Shown: positions 1-7,767, counted from the stretch's first letter. The stretch is DNA of 64,000 nt from Amycolatopsis decaplanina DSM 44594 (GCF_000342005.1 NZ_AOHO01000043.1:157925-221924); one strand, 5' to 3'. The notes: generated by a model not told the origin, from the sequence alone. Translations and numbers: made by a program.

Positions 1-162
1 TTGTTCGCCGGGACGACCGTTTCGATCGGGGTATCGTCGCATCCCGCCGACGGTGAGACCCTCGACCGGCTCATCGGCGCGGCGGACCAGGCGTTGCGCG
101 CGGCGAAGGCGGCCGGGCGCAACCGGACCGTCGTCTTCGAACCCGAGGAGCCGCTCGCTTAG
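1..162 (+). CDS. C-terminal end of a GGDEF (diguanylate cyclase-like) protein, 5' truncated by the window edge
   Basis: Frame 1 is open from the first base to a TAG at 160-162 (53 residues). The translation contains TVSIGVSSHPADGETLDRL followed by AADQALRAAKAAGRNRTVVF. This is the typical last strand and helix of a GGDEF domain (the 'SIGVA ... L..AD.ALY.AK..GRN' pattern), which makes cyclic di-GMP from two GTP. The catalytic GGDEF loop lies outside the window, so activity cannot be judged. The usual Tyr of 'ALYxAK' is Arg here. The protein ends nine residues after the domain, so GGDEF is the C-terminal module. It is followed by about 370 bases without a gene and appears unrelated to the PKS cluster. 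Confidence 0.75.
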   Translation: MFAGTTVSIGVSSHPADGETLDRLIGAADQALRAAKAAGRNRTVVFEPEEPLA

Positions 163-529
163 AGCCCGGTCCGAGCAGGGCAAGGCCGGCTCGAAGGTCC
201 ACGTCCTGCGCCGTGCGGCCGCACGCCGATAGGCAATCCGAAGTCCGAGTCGTCTCCAGCCAGATACATGGCCCCTTTTCGTGGTGGCGAATTGTCGCCA
301 ATATCAGGACGGGCCGAAGCCTCTGATTCGCCGGTTTTGCAGTGGTCGCATTTCGGCCGCCGTGCAAGGTGCACCGGAGGAGTTGTTGCCGCGTTGCTTT
401 GGCATTCTGCCTGTGAAGCCGCCGGTGGACTCGGAGTGGAGTGGTGCGGCCTGCGGGAGAGGGTGGCCCATGCGACACGGTCTCGAAGGCGGACGCTGAC
501 GGAGGATTGAACCGATAGATGAGAACGCG
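163..529. other. Intergenic region without a recognisable gene
   Basis: This stretch lies between the GGDEF-protein stop and the cyanophycin synthetase start. Short open frames exist (for example 268-510 on +) but none has actinobacterial third-position bias or a recognisable product. A GGAGG lies at about 501-505, which is too far from the ATG at 530 to be a normal ribosome binding site. I see no convincing terminator hairpin. It presumably holds the promoter of the next gene. Confidence 0.5.
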
Positions 530-3175
530 ATGCGAATCGACAGCATAACGCGGTTGCGCGCCCCTAACCTGTACCTCTCTCGTCCGGTCATCATCGCGCG
601 CCTGGATCTAGGGGAACTCGCTGGGCGCGAAAGCGCCGACGATGTCGGCTTCGCAGCACGGCTCCTCGATCTGCTGCCTGGTTTGGCCGAGCATCACTGT
701 GGGACGGCCCGGCCGGGTGGTTTCGTCGGAAAACTGAATCAAGGCACCTATTTCGGGCACGTCATCGAGCACGTGACGCTTGAGTTGTCCCATCTGATCG
801 GCCGCGAAGTGAACTTCGGCCGCACACTCCAGACCGATGTGCCGGGCTCGTTCGACGTCGTTCTGGAGTGCCCGAGGGATGAATGGGCCGAAGACTCCGT
901 GGCCGGGGATCTCCTTCGGCTGGCACTGCACTTGACCGGTGAGATGCTCGCCGGCCGGGCACCACAGATCACCACTGAACTTTCCCGGCTCGCGTCCGTT
1001 TACGAGCGATCGCGACTGGGCGTGAGCGCTGAAGCACTGGCCCGTGCGGCCAGGCAGCGCGACATTCCGGTGCGCCGGCTCAGTGAAGGCACCCTGCTGC
1101 AGCTGGGATACGGATGTCACAGACGGATGGTGTGGTCCGCGATCACCGGGCAGACCTCCGCCATCGGAGTGGACATCGCTTCGGACAAGGAACTCACCAC
1201 GCGGCTGCTCGCGACTGCCGGAATACCCGTCCCGGAGAGCGTCGTGGTGCGCAGCGCCGCGGCTGTCGGGACGGCCTTCCACGAACTCGGCGGGCCAGTG
1301 GTCATCAAGCCGCTGTTCAGCCGGCAGGGAATGAATGTGTTCACCGAGTTGGCGACTCCGGACGAGGCCATCGCGGCCTTCCGTCTCGCTGGTGGCGGTA
1401 GCGTCCTCATGGAGTCGTATGTACCCGGCCGGGACTACCGGGTCCTGGTTGTCGATGGACGTATCGTGGCCGCCGCCGAACTGAATGCGGCTCACGTCAC
1501 CGGCGACGGAGTATCCGACATCGCCGCCCTGATCGAGCAGGTCAACGAGGACCCCAGGCGCGGAGAGGGACATAGCCGTCCGCTTACCAGGCTCGTGGTG
1601 GACGATACCGCGGTAGCCCACCTGGTGCGCCAAGGCCATGACCTCGAATCGGTGCCGGCCCTGGGAGAAGTCGTCTGGCTGCGGCGTAACGCGAACCTGT
1701 CGACCGGCGGCACCAGTCGCGACGTGACCGAACTCGTCCACTCCGATGTCGCGCGGATATGCACGCGTGCGGCGGTCGCGGTCGGACTCGACGTCTGCGG
1801 AATCGACCTGCGGTTGCCTGACATCAGCGCGCCACTCGTTCCTGGTACCCACGCCGGGGCCGTGATCGAGGTCAACGCTTCACCAGGGCTTCGCATGCAC
1901 TTGTCGCCGAACGAGGGCGCGGCCCGTGACGTGGCCGGCGTCATCATCGATCATCTCTATCGAGAAGGGGCTCCGGCGCGGATCCCGATCGTCGCCGTCA
2001 CTGGGACGAACGGGAAGACGACGACCGCACGCCTGATCGCGCACGTTCTCCACCGCACCGGCCTTGGCGTGGGCATGGCCACCACCGCGGGGGTCTCGGT
2101 GGGCGACCGCCTCATCTACGAGGGCGACGCGTCCGGGCCCAGATCCGCGGACATGGTGCTGGGGGATCCAGGCGTCGAAGTCGCCGTTCTGGAAACCGCG
2201 CGGGGTGGGATCGTTCGTCGTGGACTCGGATACGACAGCGCCGACGTCGCGGTCATCACCAACATCACGCGTGACCACATCGGCATGAACGGCATCCACA
2301 CGGTGGACGACTTGATCGAGATCAAGTCGCTGGTCGCCGAAGAGATCCGCGATGGCGGCCATCTGGTGCTCAACGCCGACGATCCAGGCACGGCCGGCCT
2401 CGCGACGAGGCCGACCGTGCGAGCCCGCGACGCGGTGATCCGGTTCTTCAGCCTGTCGCCCGCCAATCCGGTCGTGGAAAGGCACCTTCGGCAGGGCGGG
2501 ACCGCATACACGATCGACGACGGCTGGCTGGTGGAGGCCGACGGGACTCAGCGCACGGCGCTTCTGCACGTACGGGACATTCCAGGCGCCTTCAGCGGGC
2601 TCGCCTCCTTCATGGTGGCCAACGTGCTGGCCGCTGTGGCGGCTTGCCGCGCGCTCGGTGTCGGCAAAGACGACCTGCGGCGTTTTCTGGCCACGCTCGA
2701 ACCCGGTAGGGACAACCCCGGCCGCCCCAGCATCTTACGGCTGGGGGATATGCCGATCGTTGTCGATTACGCCCATAATCCCGCTGCCATCAGTGTCATG
2801 GGACAGCTTGTCCAGCAGCTTTGGCACCGAGCAGCCGTGGCCGTGATCACGCTGCCGGGCGACCGGTGCGACGATCTCGTCGTCGAGTCAGCCCACGCGG
2901 TGGCTCAGGTATTCGATCGGGTGGTCGTCTACGAGGACGAAGACCTGCGAGGTCGCGAGCGCGGGGAAATGACGAAATTGATCATCGCGTCGCTTTGCGA
3001 AGTCCGGCCGGACATCTGGTGCGTGCCCGCAGTGGATCTCGAGGACGCCTTCACGACAGCCTGTGTCCTTGACGCCCCAGGCGATCCGATCCTTCTCCTC
3101 TACGAGAAGTTGCCTCCCGTCCTCGCCTTGCTCGACCGGCTCGGCGCGACCCCGTGGGTGGACGACCGACAGTGA
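530..3175 (+). CDS. cphA: Cyanophycin synthetase (ATP-grasp + Mur ligase)
   Basis: 881 residues, the usual length for CphA1. The enzyme builds multi-L-arginyl-poly-L-aspartate from Asp and Arg with ATP, a cytoplasmic nitrogen reserve. Order seen: an N-terminal CphA-specific domain (about 1-160), an ATP-grasp domain (about 215-475) and a Mur-ligase domain (about 485-870). The Mur P-loop reads VTGTNGKTTTARL near residue 490, followed by the family motifs LETARGGIVRRGLGYD and NITRDHIGMNGI. No cyanophycinase or isoaspartyl dipeptidase lies next to it. The ATG at 530 is kept because the frame begins there and MRIDSITRLRAPNLY matches the expected N-terminus, but no strong Shine-Dalgarno is close. 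There is an in-frame TTA codon at 2735-2737. It stands alone, with a long repeat region downstream. A primer-independent CphA2-type enzyme is less likely because the P-loop is intact. Confidence 0.93.
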   Translation: MRIDSITRLRAPNLYLSRPVIIARLDLGELAGRESADDVGFAARLLDLLPGLAEHHCGTARPGGFVGKLNQGTYFGHVIEHVTLELSHLIGREVNFGRTLQTDVPGSFDVVLECPRDEWAEDSVAGDLLRLALHLTGEMLAGRAPQITTELSRLASVYERSRLGVSAEALARAARQRDIPVRRLSEGTLLQLGYGCHRRMVWSAITGQTSAIGVDIASDKELTTRLLATAGIPVPESVVVRSAAAVGTAFHELGGPVVIKPLFSRQGMNVFTELATPDEAIAAFRLAGGGSVLMESYVPGRDYRVLVVDGRIVAAAELNAAHVTGDGVSDIAALIEQVNEDPRRGEGHSRPLTRLVVDDTAVAHLVRQGHDLESVPALGEVVWLRRNANLSTGGTSRDVTELVHSDVARICTRAAVAVGLDVCGIDLRLPDISAPLVPGTHAGAVIEVNASPGLRMHLSPNEGAARDVAGVIIDHLYREGAPARIPIVAVTGTNGKTTTARLIAHVLHRTGLGVGMATTAGVSVGDRLIYEGDASGPRSADMVLGDPGVEVAVLETARGGIVRRGLGYDSADVAVITNITRDHIGMNGIHTVDDLIEIKSLVAEEIRDGGHLVLNADDPGTAGLATRPTVRARDAVIRFFSLSPANPVVERHLRQGGTAYTIDDGWLVEADGTQRTALLHVRDIPGAFSGLASFMVANVLAAVAACRALGVGKDDLRRFLATLEPGRDNPGRPSILRLGDMPIVVDYAHNPAAISVMGQLVQQLWHRAAVAVITLPGDRCDDLVVESAHAVAQVFDRVVVYEDEDLRGRERGEMTKLIIASLCEVRPDIWCVPAVDLEDAFTTACVLDAPGDPILLLYEKLPPVLALLDRLGATPWVDDRQ

Positions 3176-3220
3176 GGACGCCGATCACCGCGGAGCAGGT
3201 GGCATGTCCTGGTGGCGAGC

Positions 3221-3270
3221 CTCGTGAGTGGTAAGGACGGTTATTGAGGGGTAAGGCAAACGTGTCGTGA
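3221..3270 (+). repeat. Copy of the CGTGAGTGGTAAGG / TTGAGGGGTAAGGC intergenic repeat
   Basis: This stretch has the same two-part motif as the left arm of the hairpin at 3599-3773: CTCGTGAGTGGTAAGGACGG, then TTGAGGGGTAAGGCAAACGT. It lies about 45 bases after the cyanophycin synthetase stop. A solitary direct copy. Confidence 0.7.
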
Positions 3271-3440
3271 CCGACCCTTTTGCTGTGAAAGCCTTCTTCG
3301 CTGACTTCACGGTGGACAGAGAGTCCTTCGCCGCGCTGTTCTGGACTGGCGGACGAGACCGGTCGTGCATCGAGTGTCCACATGGGACACTTTCTGGTGG
3401 CAAGATATCCGATTGATATCCATATGCACGGTTCCGCACG

Positions 3441-3949
3441 GGGGTCGTGAGTGGTAAAGAGCGTTCTAATGCAATGCCACGTAGCTTAAGTTGAATATGA
3501 AAACCAGCTCCATGTCGCCGTTGTCCTGGCCGGGGCGGAACGGCAGGGGCCCGGGTTTGCCTGAGTATTGCTCGGCGGTGCTGGCGTGGCGTCGGCTGTC
3601 GTGAGTGATAAGGGTCGTTCTATTGAGGGGTAAGGCAAACGTGGCGTGGTGTGGGGGCGTGTCGCGAAAGCCACTTTCGCGACGTTGGATGTCCGGAAAG
3701 TGGCTTTCGCGCCACGCCCCCCCACCACGCCACCTTTGCCTTACCCCTCAATAACGACCCCTATCACTCACGACCCCCTCGGTCAGCGCCCCACGCATCC
3801 CTGTCGCCACACCAGTCACTGTCCACAATGGAGAAACCTGCCCGAGGTCGCACCGACTACCGTCGCCGACAAGAAACCGCAGGTCGAAAGGTTGATCAAG
3901 TTAAGCTACGTGGCATTGCGTTAGAACGCTCTTTGCCACTCACGACCCC
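3441..3949. repeat. Outer inverted repeat (52-nt arms) enclosing a second hairpin
   Basis: The left arm (3441-3492) and right arm (3898-3949) are reverse complements with 3 mismatches in 52 positions by hand alignment. Each arm starts at its outer end with GGGGTCGTGAGTGG and contains AGAGCGTTCTAA and GCAATGCCACGTAGCTTAA. The arms are about 405 bases apart and enclose the long hairpin at 3599-3773. The arrangement looks like terminal inverted repeats of a small non-coding element, or one repeat family inserted into another. No transposase frame or target-site duplication was identified. Confidence 0.75.
3599..3773. repeat. Long hairpin (about 80-nt arms, 17-nt loop)
   Basis: The left arm 3599-3678 pairs with the right arm 3696-3773. 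By hand there are four mismatches and a 2-nt bulge across about 78 pairs, with a loop at 3679-3695. The tip is GCGAAAGCCACTTTC / GAAAGTGGCTTTCGC, and the outer part carries the CGTGAGTG and TTGAGGGGTAAGGC motifs seen elsewhere in this region. A transcript of either strand would form a very stable stem. It is too long for an ordinary Rho-independent terminator. Confidence 0.85.
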
Positions 3950-4045
3950 GCACGAAGTGCACAAATCGGGCACTTTGATCGGAATCAGTGTCTCTTATGG
4001 ACAGTCAAGAATGCGCCGGGTCGCTTTGGTGACCCCGCTCCCGCC

Positions 4046-4081
4046 GCCAACCCAACCACGCCACGATTGCCTTACCCCTCA
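4046..4081 (-). repeat. Further inverted copy of the intergenic repeat at the end of the deaminase gene
   Basis: CAACCACGCCACGATTGCC then TTACCCCTCAATCG is the reverse complement of the TTGAGGGGTAAGGC portion of the repeat. It runs into the stop codon of the deaminase on the - strand (4079-4081), so the repeat forms the 3' end of that transcript. Confidence 0.65.
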
Positions 4082-4549
4082 ATCGTTCGGTGTGGCGGGC
4101 ACCCCGATGTCCTCGAACCACAGTTCCGGATGCTCCTGGATGAACTCGGTCATCAGCGTGGTGCAGGCCGGATCGTCGAGCAGGGTGATCTCGACGCCGT
4201 TGTCCTCGAGCCAGCCGTGCCCGCCCTCGAACGTGGTGGCCTCGCCGATGATGACCCGGCCGATGCCGAACTGGCGCACCAGCCCGCTGCAATACCAGCA
4301 GGGGGAGAGGGTGGTGACCATGATCGTGTCCCGGTAGTGCGGCCGCCTGCCCGCGTTCCGGAACGCCGAGGTCTCGGCGTGCATCGACGGGTCGCCGTCC
4401 TGGACCCGGCGGTTGTGGCCGCGGCCGAGGAGGGCACCGGTGGTGTCGAAGAGGGCGGCGCCGATCGGGACTCCGCCCTCGGCCTTGCCGAGTTCGGCCT
4501 CTTCACGGGCGACGGACAGCAACTGCGCGGGTTCGATCACCTGGGTCAC
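4079..4549 (-). CDS. Cytosine deaminase-like zinc enzyme (fungal FCY1 type)
   Basis: 156 residues, the size of the yeast-type cytosine/CMP deaminase fold and much shorter than the E. coli CodA amidohydrolase. Zinc-site motifs are visible: H57-A-E59 (SMHAETSAF), with Glu59 the proton shuttle, and P83-C84-W-Y-C87 (LSPCWYCSGL). The expected reaction is cytosine to uracil in pyrimidine salvage, in the cytoplasm; a related nucleobase or other amine is possible. The start is a GTG at 4549, only seven bases from a palindrome (4557-4602) that fills the region shared with the divergent WYL regulator. No clear Shine-Dalgarno is visible, so a leaderless mRNA is possible. Its 3' end abuts the repeat block. 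Confidence 0.85.
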   Translation of the reverse strand: MTQVIEPAQLLSVAREEAELGKAEGGVPIGAALFDTTGALLGRGHNRRVQDGDPSMHAETSAFRNAGRRPHYRDTIMVTTLSPCWYCSGLVRQFGIGRVIIGEATTFEGGHGWLEDNGVEITLLDDPACTTLMTEFIQEHPELWFEDIGVPATPND

Positions 4550-4556
4550 CTTACGT

Positions 4557-4602
4557 CTCGTGAGGGGCTAGGACGGTTCTAACCGTCCTTACCACTCACG
4601 AG
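4557..4602. repeat. Palindrome between deaminase and WYL regulator
   Basis: CTCGTGAGGGGCTAGGACGG pairs with the reverse complement ending CCGTCCTTACCACTCACGAG. This gives a near-perfect stem of about 22 bp with almost no loop. The sequence belongs to the family seen at 3221 and 3441 (CTCGTGAGTGGTAAGGACGG). It lies in the divergent promoter region, so it may act as an operator or be a neutral repeat. Confidence 0.75.
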
Positions 4603-4620
4603 GGCAATGCGGACCGGACC

Positions 4621-4640
4621 TGTCCTGAATATCTGCGACA
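4621..4640. promoter_or_regulatory. Possible operator of the WYL regulator (TGTC-N12-GACA)
   Basis: An inverted TGTC ... GACA separated by 12 bases lies 26 bases before the regulator start, with the AT-rich centre TGAATATC. WYL regulators often control their own divergent promoter, so this is a reasonable autoregulatory site, but the arms are only four bases long. Confidence 0.3.
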
Positions 4641-4648
4641 CTCCTCCC

Positions 4649-4669
4649 ATGAAGCGAGCGAACCGATGA
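4649..4669 (+). other. Six-codon leader reading frame overlapping the WYL start
   Basis: ATG at 4649 opens a frame encoding MKRANR and stops at TGA 4667-4669. The stop overlaps the regulator's ATG (4666-4668) in an ATGA arrangement. It could couple translation of the regulator to upstream initiation, or be chance. Confidence 0.3.
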
Positions 4670-5676
4670 CCACGGGCACGTCGGCGCGGCTGCTGAGGCT
4701 GCTCTCCCTGCTGCAGGCGCGGCGCGACTGGCCGGGCGCCGACCTGGCCGACCGGCTGCAGGTCGACGTCCGCACGGTCCGGCGGGACGTAGAGCGGCTG
4801 CGGGAACTGGGCTACCCGGTGCACGCCACCCCCGGCGTCGCGGGCGGCTATCGGCTCGGTGCGGGGGCCGCGCTGCCGCCGTTGCTGCTGGACGACGACG
4901 AGGCCGTCGCGGTCGCCGTCGGGCTCCGCACGGCCGCGAACGGGACGGTTTCGGGGATCGAGGAGACCTCGGTGCGCGCGCTCGCGAAACTGGAGCAGGT
5001 GCTGCCCGCCCGGCTGCGGCACCGGGTGACCGCGCTGAACACCGCGATGATCCCGCTCGGCGGCGTCGTCCCGGTCATCGACGCGGCGGCGCTGACGGTC
5101 ATCGCGTCGGCGTGCCGAGACCATCAGCGGCTCCGATTCGGCTACCGCAGCCACAACGGCGACGTCAGCGAGCGCTACATCGAGCCGCTGCGCCTGGTGC
5201 ACACCGGGCGCCGGTGGTACCTGGTGGCGTTCGACCTCGACCGTGACGACTGGCGGACGTTCCGCGTCGACCGCATCGACGGTGTCCCGGCCGCCAGTTT
5301 CCGGTTCACGCCCAGGGAACCGCCCGCCGAGGACCTCGCGGCCTACGTCTCCCGCGGGATCACGTCGTCGCCGTATCCGCACCGAATGGTGCTGCGGGTG
5401 AACGCCCCGGCGGACGCGCTCGCCGAATACGTGTCACCGACCGCCGGGGCGATCGAGGCCATCGACGAGCACACCTGCCGGGTCAGGGTCGGCTCCAGCG
5501 ACCTTTCCGTGATGCCCTACTACCTAGCCCATTGGGACGTCGACTTCGTCGTGGAGGAGGCGCCGGACGAGGTCAAGGAGCGGCTACGGCTGGTCGCCGA
5601 CCGCTTCGCGCGCGCGGTCGATCGAGTCCGAAGTGGACCGCGCGCGTTTGGCCAGCAGGCCGATCGAACCGAGTGA
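4666..5676 (+). CDS. HTH and WYL-domain transcriptional regulator (YafY/PafC-like)
   Basis: 336 residues. An N-terminal winged HTH (about 5-60, LADRLQVDVRTVRRDVERLRELGYPV) is followed by a WYL domain (about 135-215) with the signature RRWYLVAFDLDRDDWRTFRVDRI, and a WCX-type C-terminal extension. The family binds DNA as dimers and senses ligands or nucleic acid through the WYL fold. The target here is unknown; the divergent deaminase is the closest candidate. The ATG at 4666 follows a six-codon leader frame in ATGA overlap. The 3' end overlaps the convergent transporter gene by 93 bases (5584-5676), so the two mRNAs are antisense at their tails. Confidence 0.9.
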   Translation: MTTGTSARLLRLLSLLQARRDWPGADLADRLQVDVRTVRRDVERLRELGYPVHATPGVAGGYRLGAGAALPPLLLDDDEAVAVAVGLRTAANGTVSGIEETSVRALAKLEQVLPARLRHRVTALNTAMIPLGGVVPVIDAAALTVIASACRDHQRLRFGYRSHNGDVSERYIEPLRLVHTGRRWYLVAFDLDRDDWRTFRVDRIDGVPAASFRFTPREPPAEDLAAYVSRGITSSPYPHRMVLRVNAPADALAEYVSPTAGAIEAIDEHTCRVRVGSSDLSVMPYYLAHWDVDFVVEEAPDEVKERLRLVADRFARAVDRVRSGPRAFGQQADRTE

Positions 5677-6957
5677 GATCAGGGCCAGCACGATGATGTA
5701 GAGCGAAACCGACATCGAGGTCCCGGTGGACTCCAGCAGCAGCACCATGATGAACGGCGCGAGCCCGCCGCCGACGACCGCGCTGATCTGATAGCCGAGC
5801 GAGGCACCGGTGTAGCGCATCTCGGCGGAGAACAGTTCGGCGAACAACGCCGCCTGCGGGCCGTACATGATGCCGAGGAACAGCGACCCGACGAACGAGG
5901 CGACCACGAACAGCGGCAGCGAAGCCGTATCGATCAGCAAGAACATCGGGACCGCCCAGAGCGCGACCCCCGCCGCGCCGAAGGTGTAGATCTTGAGCCT
6001 GCCGATCCGGTCGGACAGTTTCGCCGACAGCGGGATGATCGCCAGTTGCAGCGTGCTGATCAGCAGGGTCGCGACGAGCACGGTGGTCCGCGACATCCCC
6101 AGGTGACGGGTGGCGTAGTCGAGGACGCCGTTCAGCAGGATGTAGAAGGTGGCGGTGTTGACCATGAACGAACCGCCGGCCAGCAGCACCGTGCCCTTGT
6201 GGTGGCGCAGGACATCGCGCAGCGGCGACTTGGCGCGGCCACGTTCCTCGGCGGCGAGTTTCGCCTCCGCACGGCGGTATTCCGGCGTCTCGTCGATCTT
6301 GACGTGCATGTACCAGGCCAGCCCGAGCACGAGGACGCCGACCAGGAACGGGATCCGCCACGCCCAGACCAAGAAGTCCGACGGCGGCGCCACCTGCGCG
6401 GCGATCAGGAACACCGTGTTCGCCAGCACCACCCCGATCGGGACGCCGAGCTGGACGAGGCTGCCGTAGAGACCGCGTTTGCCGGGCGGCGCGTACTCGG
6501 TGGCGAGCAGCATCGCGCCACCCCACTGGGCGCCGACGGCGACACCCTGCACGAGCCGCAGCAGCACCAGGAGGATCGGTGCGGCGATGCCGATCGTGTC
6601 GTAGGTCGGCAGCAGGCCGATCAGCGTGGTCGCCGCACCCATCAGCGCGATCGCCAGTACCAGCACGGGTTTCCGGCCGCGTTTGTCGCCGAGGCTGCCC
6701 GCGATGATCCCGCCGAGCGGCCGGGCGAGGAAGCCGACCGCGAAGGTCGCGAACGAGGCGAGGACGCCGGCCGCCGCGTTGGTGGTGGGGAAGAAGGTCT
6801 TCCCGAAGACCAGGGCGGCCGCGATCCCGAAGACGAAGTAGTCGTACCACTCGACCGATGAGGCGAGTGCGGCCGCGGTCGCGGCCCTCCTTCGCTGGGA
6901 CACGGTGATCGTCGGTTCGGCGGCGGTTTCAGGGGCGTTCGGTGCGGTGTCGGCCAT
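5584..6957 (-). CDS. MFS transporter, metabolite:H+ symporter (MHS) family
   Basis: 457 residues with about 12 hydrophobic segments. The hallmark EWYDYFVFG near the first helix, the loop 2-3 motif GSLGDKRGRKPVL and the loop EYAPPGKRGLYGS mark the MHS branch of the major facilitator superfamily (ShiA, ProP, citrate and dicarboxylate carriers). Members import small organic acids or osmolytes with protons across the inner membrane; the substrate here cannot be read from the sequence. The ATG at 6957 starts MADTAPNAPETAAEP, a polar N-terminal tail before the first helix. Its own promoter and a TetR-like palindrome lie just upstream (7003-7070). The C-terminal 31 codons are antisense to the end of the WYL regulator. 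Confidence 0.9.
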   Translation of the reverse strand: MADTAPNAPETAAEPTITVSQRRRAATAAALASSVEWYDYFVFGIAAALVFGKTFFPTTNAAAGVLASFATFAVGFLARPLGGIIAGSLGDKRGRKPVLVLAIALMGAATTLIGLLPTYDTIGIAAPILLVLLRLVQGVAVGAQWGGAMLLATEYAPPGKRGLYGSLVQLGVPIGVVLANTVFLIAAQVAPPSDFLVWAWRIPFLVGVLVLGLAWYMHVKIDETPEYRRAEAKLAAEERGRAKSPLRDVLRHHKGTVLLAGGSFMVNTATFYILLNGVLDYATRHLGMSRTTVLVATLLISTLQLAIIPLSAKLSDRIGRLKIYTFGAAGVALWAVPMFLLIDTASLPLFVVASFVGSLFLGIMYGPQAALFAELFSAEMRYTGASLGYQISAVVGGGLAPFIMVLLLESTGTSMSVSLYIIVLALISLGSIGLLAKRARSTSDSIDRAREAVGDQP

Positions 6958-7002
6958 CTGGATGCCCTTCGCTCGGCGCTGCTGCGGCGGTGCGGTCCGG
7001 GC

Positions 7003-7031
7003 AAGTTAACAACCGCTTAGTATGTGGTCAA
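7003..7031 (-). promoter_or_regulatory. Candidate sigma-70-type promoter of the MHS transporter
   Basis: Read on the - strand: a -35 TTGACC (complement of 7026-7031), a 17-base spacer, and a -10 TAACTT (complement of 7003-7008). The transporter start lies about 45 bases downstream. The spacing is ideal and the -10 is moderate. Confidence 0.45.
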
Positions 7032-7052
7032 CGTCTCAACGGGTAATTCTCG

Positions 7053-7070
7053 ATACCGACCGGTTGGTAT
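7053..7070. promoter_or_regulatory. TetR-type operator palindrome upstream of the MHS transporter
   Basis: ATACCGACCGGTTGGTAT is an 18-base inverted repeat with one mismatched pair, centred on ACCGGT. It lies about 22 bases upstream of the predicted -35 of the transporter and 45 bases past the end of the TetR gene. It looks like a TetR-family operator, but its sequence differs from the palindrome in the TetR/SDR divergent promoter, so a different regulator may use it. Confidence 0.5.
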
Positions 7071-7114
7071 GTCACTCTGGTGGCGGTATCGCAGGGGAAG
7101 GCGATCGGTACTGG

Positions 7115-7729
7115 TCAGGAGAGTTTCGTGCCGAGCATGCGCAACACCAGCTCGCTGTACTCCTGGCCCAGCTTCTTGGGAGTCTGGCGGGCTCGTTCGC
7201 TGTACCAGCGGGAGACGTCGACGCCGAGCGAGAGCACGGCGCGGGCGGCGGTGTGCGGGTCGCCGACGGTGAACACGCCCGTCCGCGCGCCTTCGGTGAT
7301 GACCTCGCGCACGACCTGCTCGATGCGGCGGCGCAGTTTCGCGACGATCTCGAACTCCTCGTCGGGCAGCGCGTGCAGTTCGTACTGCACCACGCGCGCC
7401 ACGGTGTGCCGCCGCGCGTGCCAGGCCACGAAGTCCTCCACCAGCAGCCGGATCCGCTCGACCGGGTCGCTCTCGCGCGCCACGACGCTCTCGACCAGCG
7501 AGAGCGTCTGCTCATGGCCGTACTTCGAGATCGCGAACAGCAGCGCGGCCTTGGACGGGAAGTGCACGTACAGCGCCGCGGGGCTCATGCCCGCCGCCGA
7601 GGCGATGTCCCGGGTGGTGGTCGCGTGATAGCCACGCCGCGCGAAGGATTCGACCCCGGCCAGCATCAGCCGCCGTGCCGTCTCCGGCTGGACGTCGGGC
7701 CACAGTTCGGCCGACAGCGACATGGTCAT
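7115..7729 (-). CDS. TetR-family transcriptional regulator
   Basis: 204 residues from the ATG at 7729 (MTMSLSAELWPDV). This start has GGGAGG eight bases upstream; a GTG at 7774 in the same frame lacks one and would intrude on the promoter. The N-terminal HTH (about 15-60) reads ARRLMLAGVESFARRGYHAT then TTRDIASAAGMSPAALYVHF, the classic TetR DNA-binding unit. The C-terminal ligand-binding region is divergent. It is transcribed away from two SDR genes, and the 123-base gap holds a palindrome (7796-7813). It is most likely the repressor of the SDR pair and of itself, released by an unknown small ligand, possibly acyl-CoA-like. Confidence 0.9.
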   Translation of the reverse strand: MTMSLSAELWPDVQPETARRLMLAGVESFARRGYHATTTRDIASAAGMSPAALYVHFPSKAALLFAISKYGHEQTLSLVESVVARESDPVERIRLLVEDFVAWHARRHTVARVVQYELHALPDEEFEIVAKLRRRIEQVVREVITEGARTGVFTVGDPHTAARAVLSLGVDVSRWYSERARQTPKKLGQEYSELVLRMLGTKLS

Positions 7730-7767
7730 CCGCAGATCCTCCCAGACGCTCGCACCGGATGGTGGGC

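Larger units (their letters stand above)
3176..4078. other. Gene-free block filled with nested inverted repeats
   Basis: About 900 bases between cyanophycin synthetase and the deaminase. It is more AT-rich than its surroundings and contains several copies of a motif beginning CGTGAGTGGTAA and another reading TTGAGGGGTAAGGCAAA, in both orientations (see the repeat entries). Open frames in it change frame between repeat copies and have no codon bias, so I call no gene. On the - strand between about 3600 and 3470 an open stretch encodes LPFRPGQDNGDMELVF before a stop; it could be a gene remnant, but I do not recognise it. Confidence 0.7.

Noticed and set aside
268..510. 80-codon open frame on + before cyanophycin synthetase
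   Set aside because: No start signal, no third-position GC bias, no recognisable product.
3646..4337. Two open frames on + (3646-3924 and 3651-4337)
   Set aside because: They run through the hairpin and repeat copies, shift meaning at each copy and, in the second case, across the antisense of the deaminase. No codon bias or start signal.
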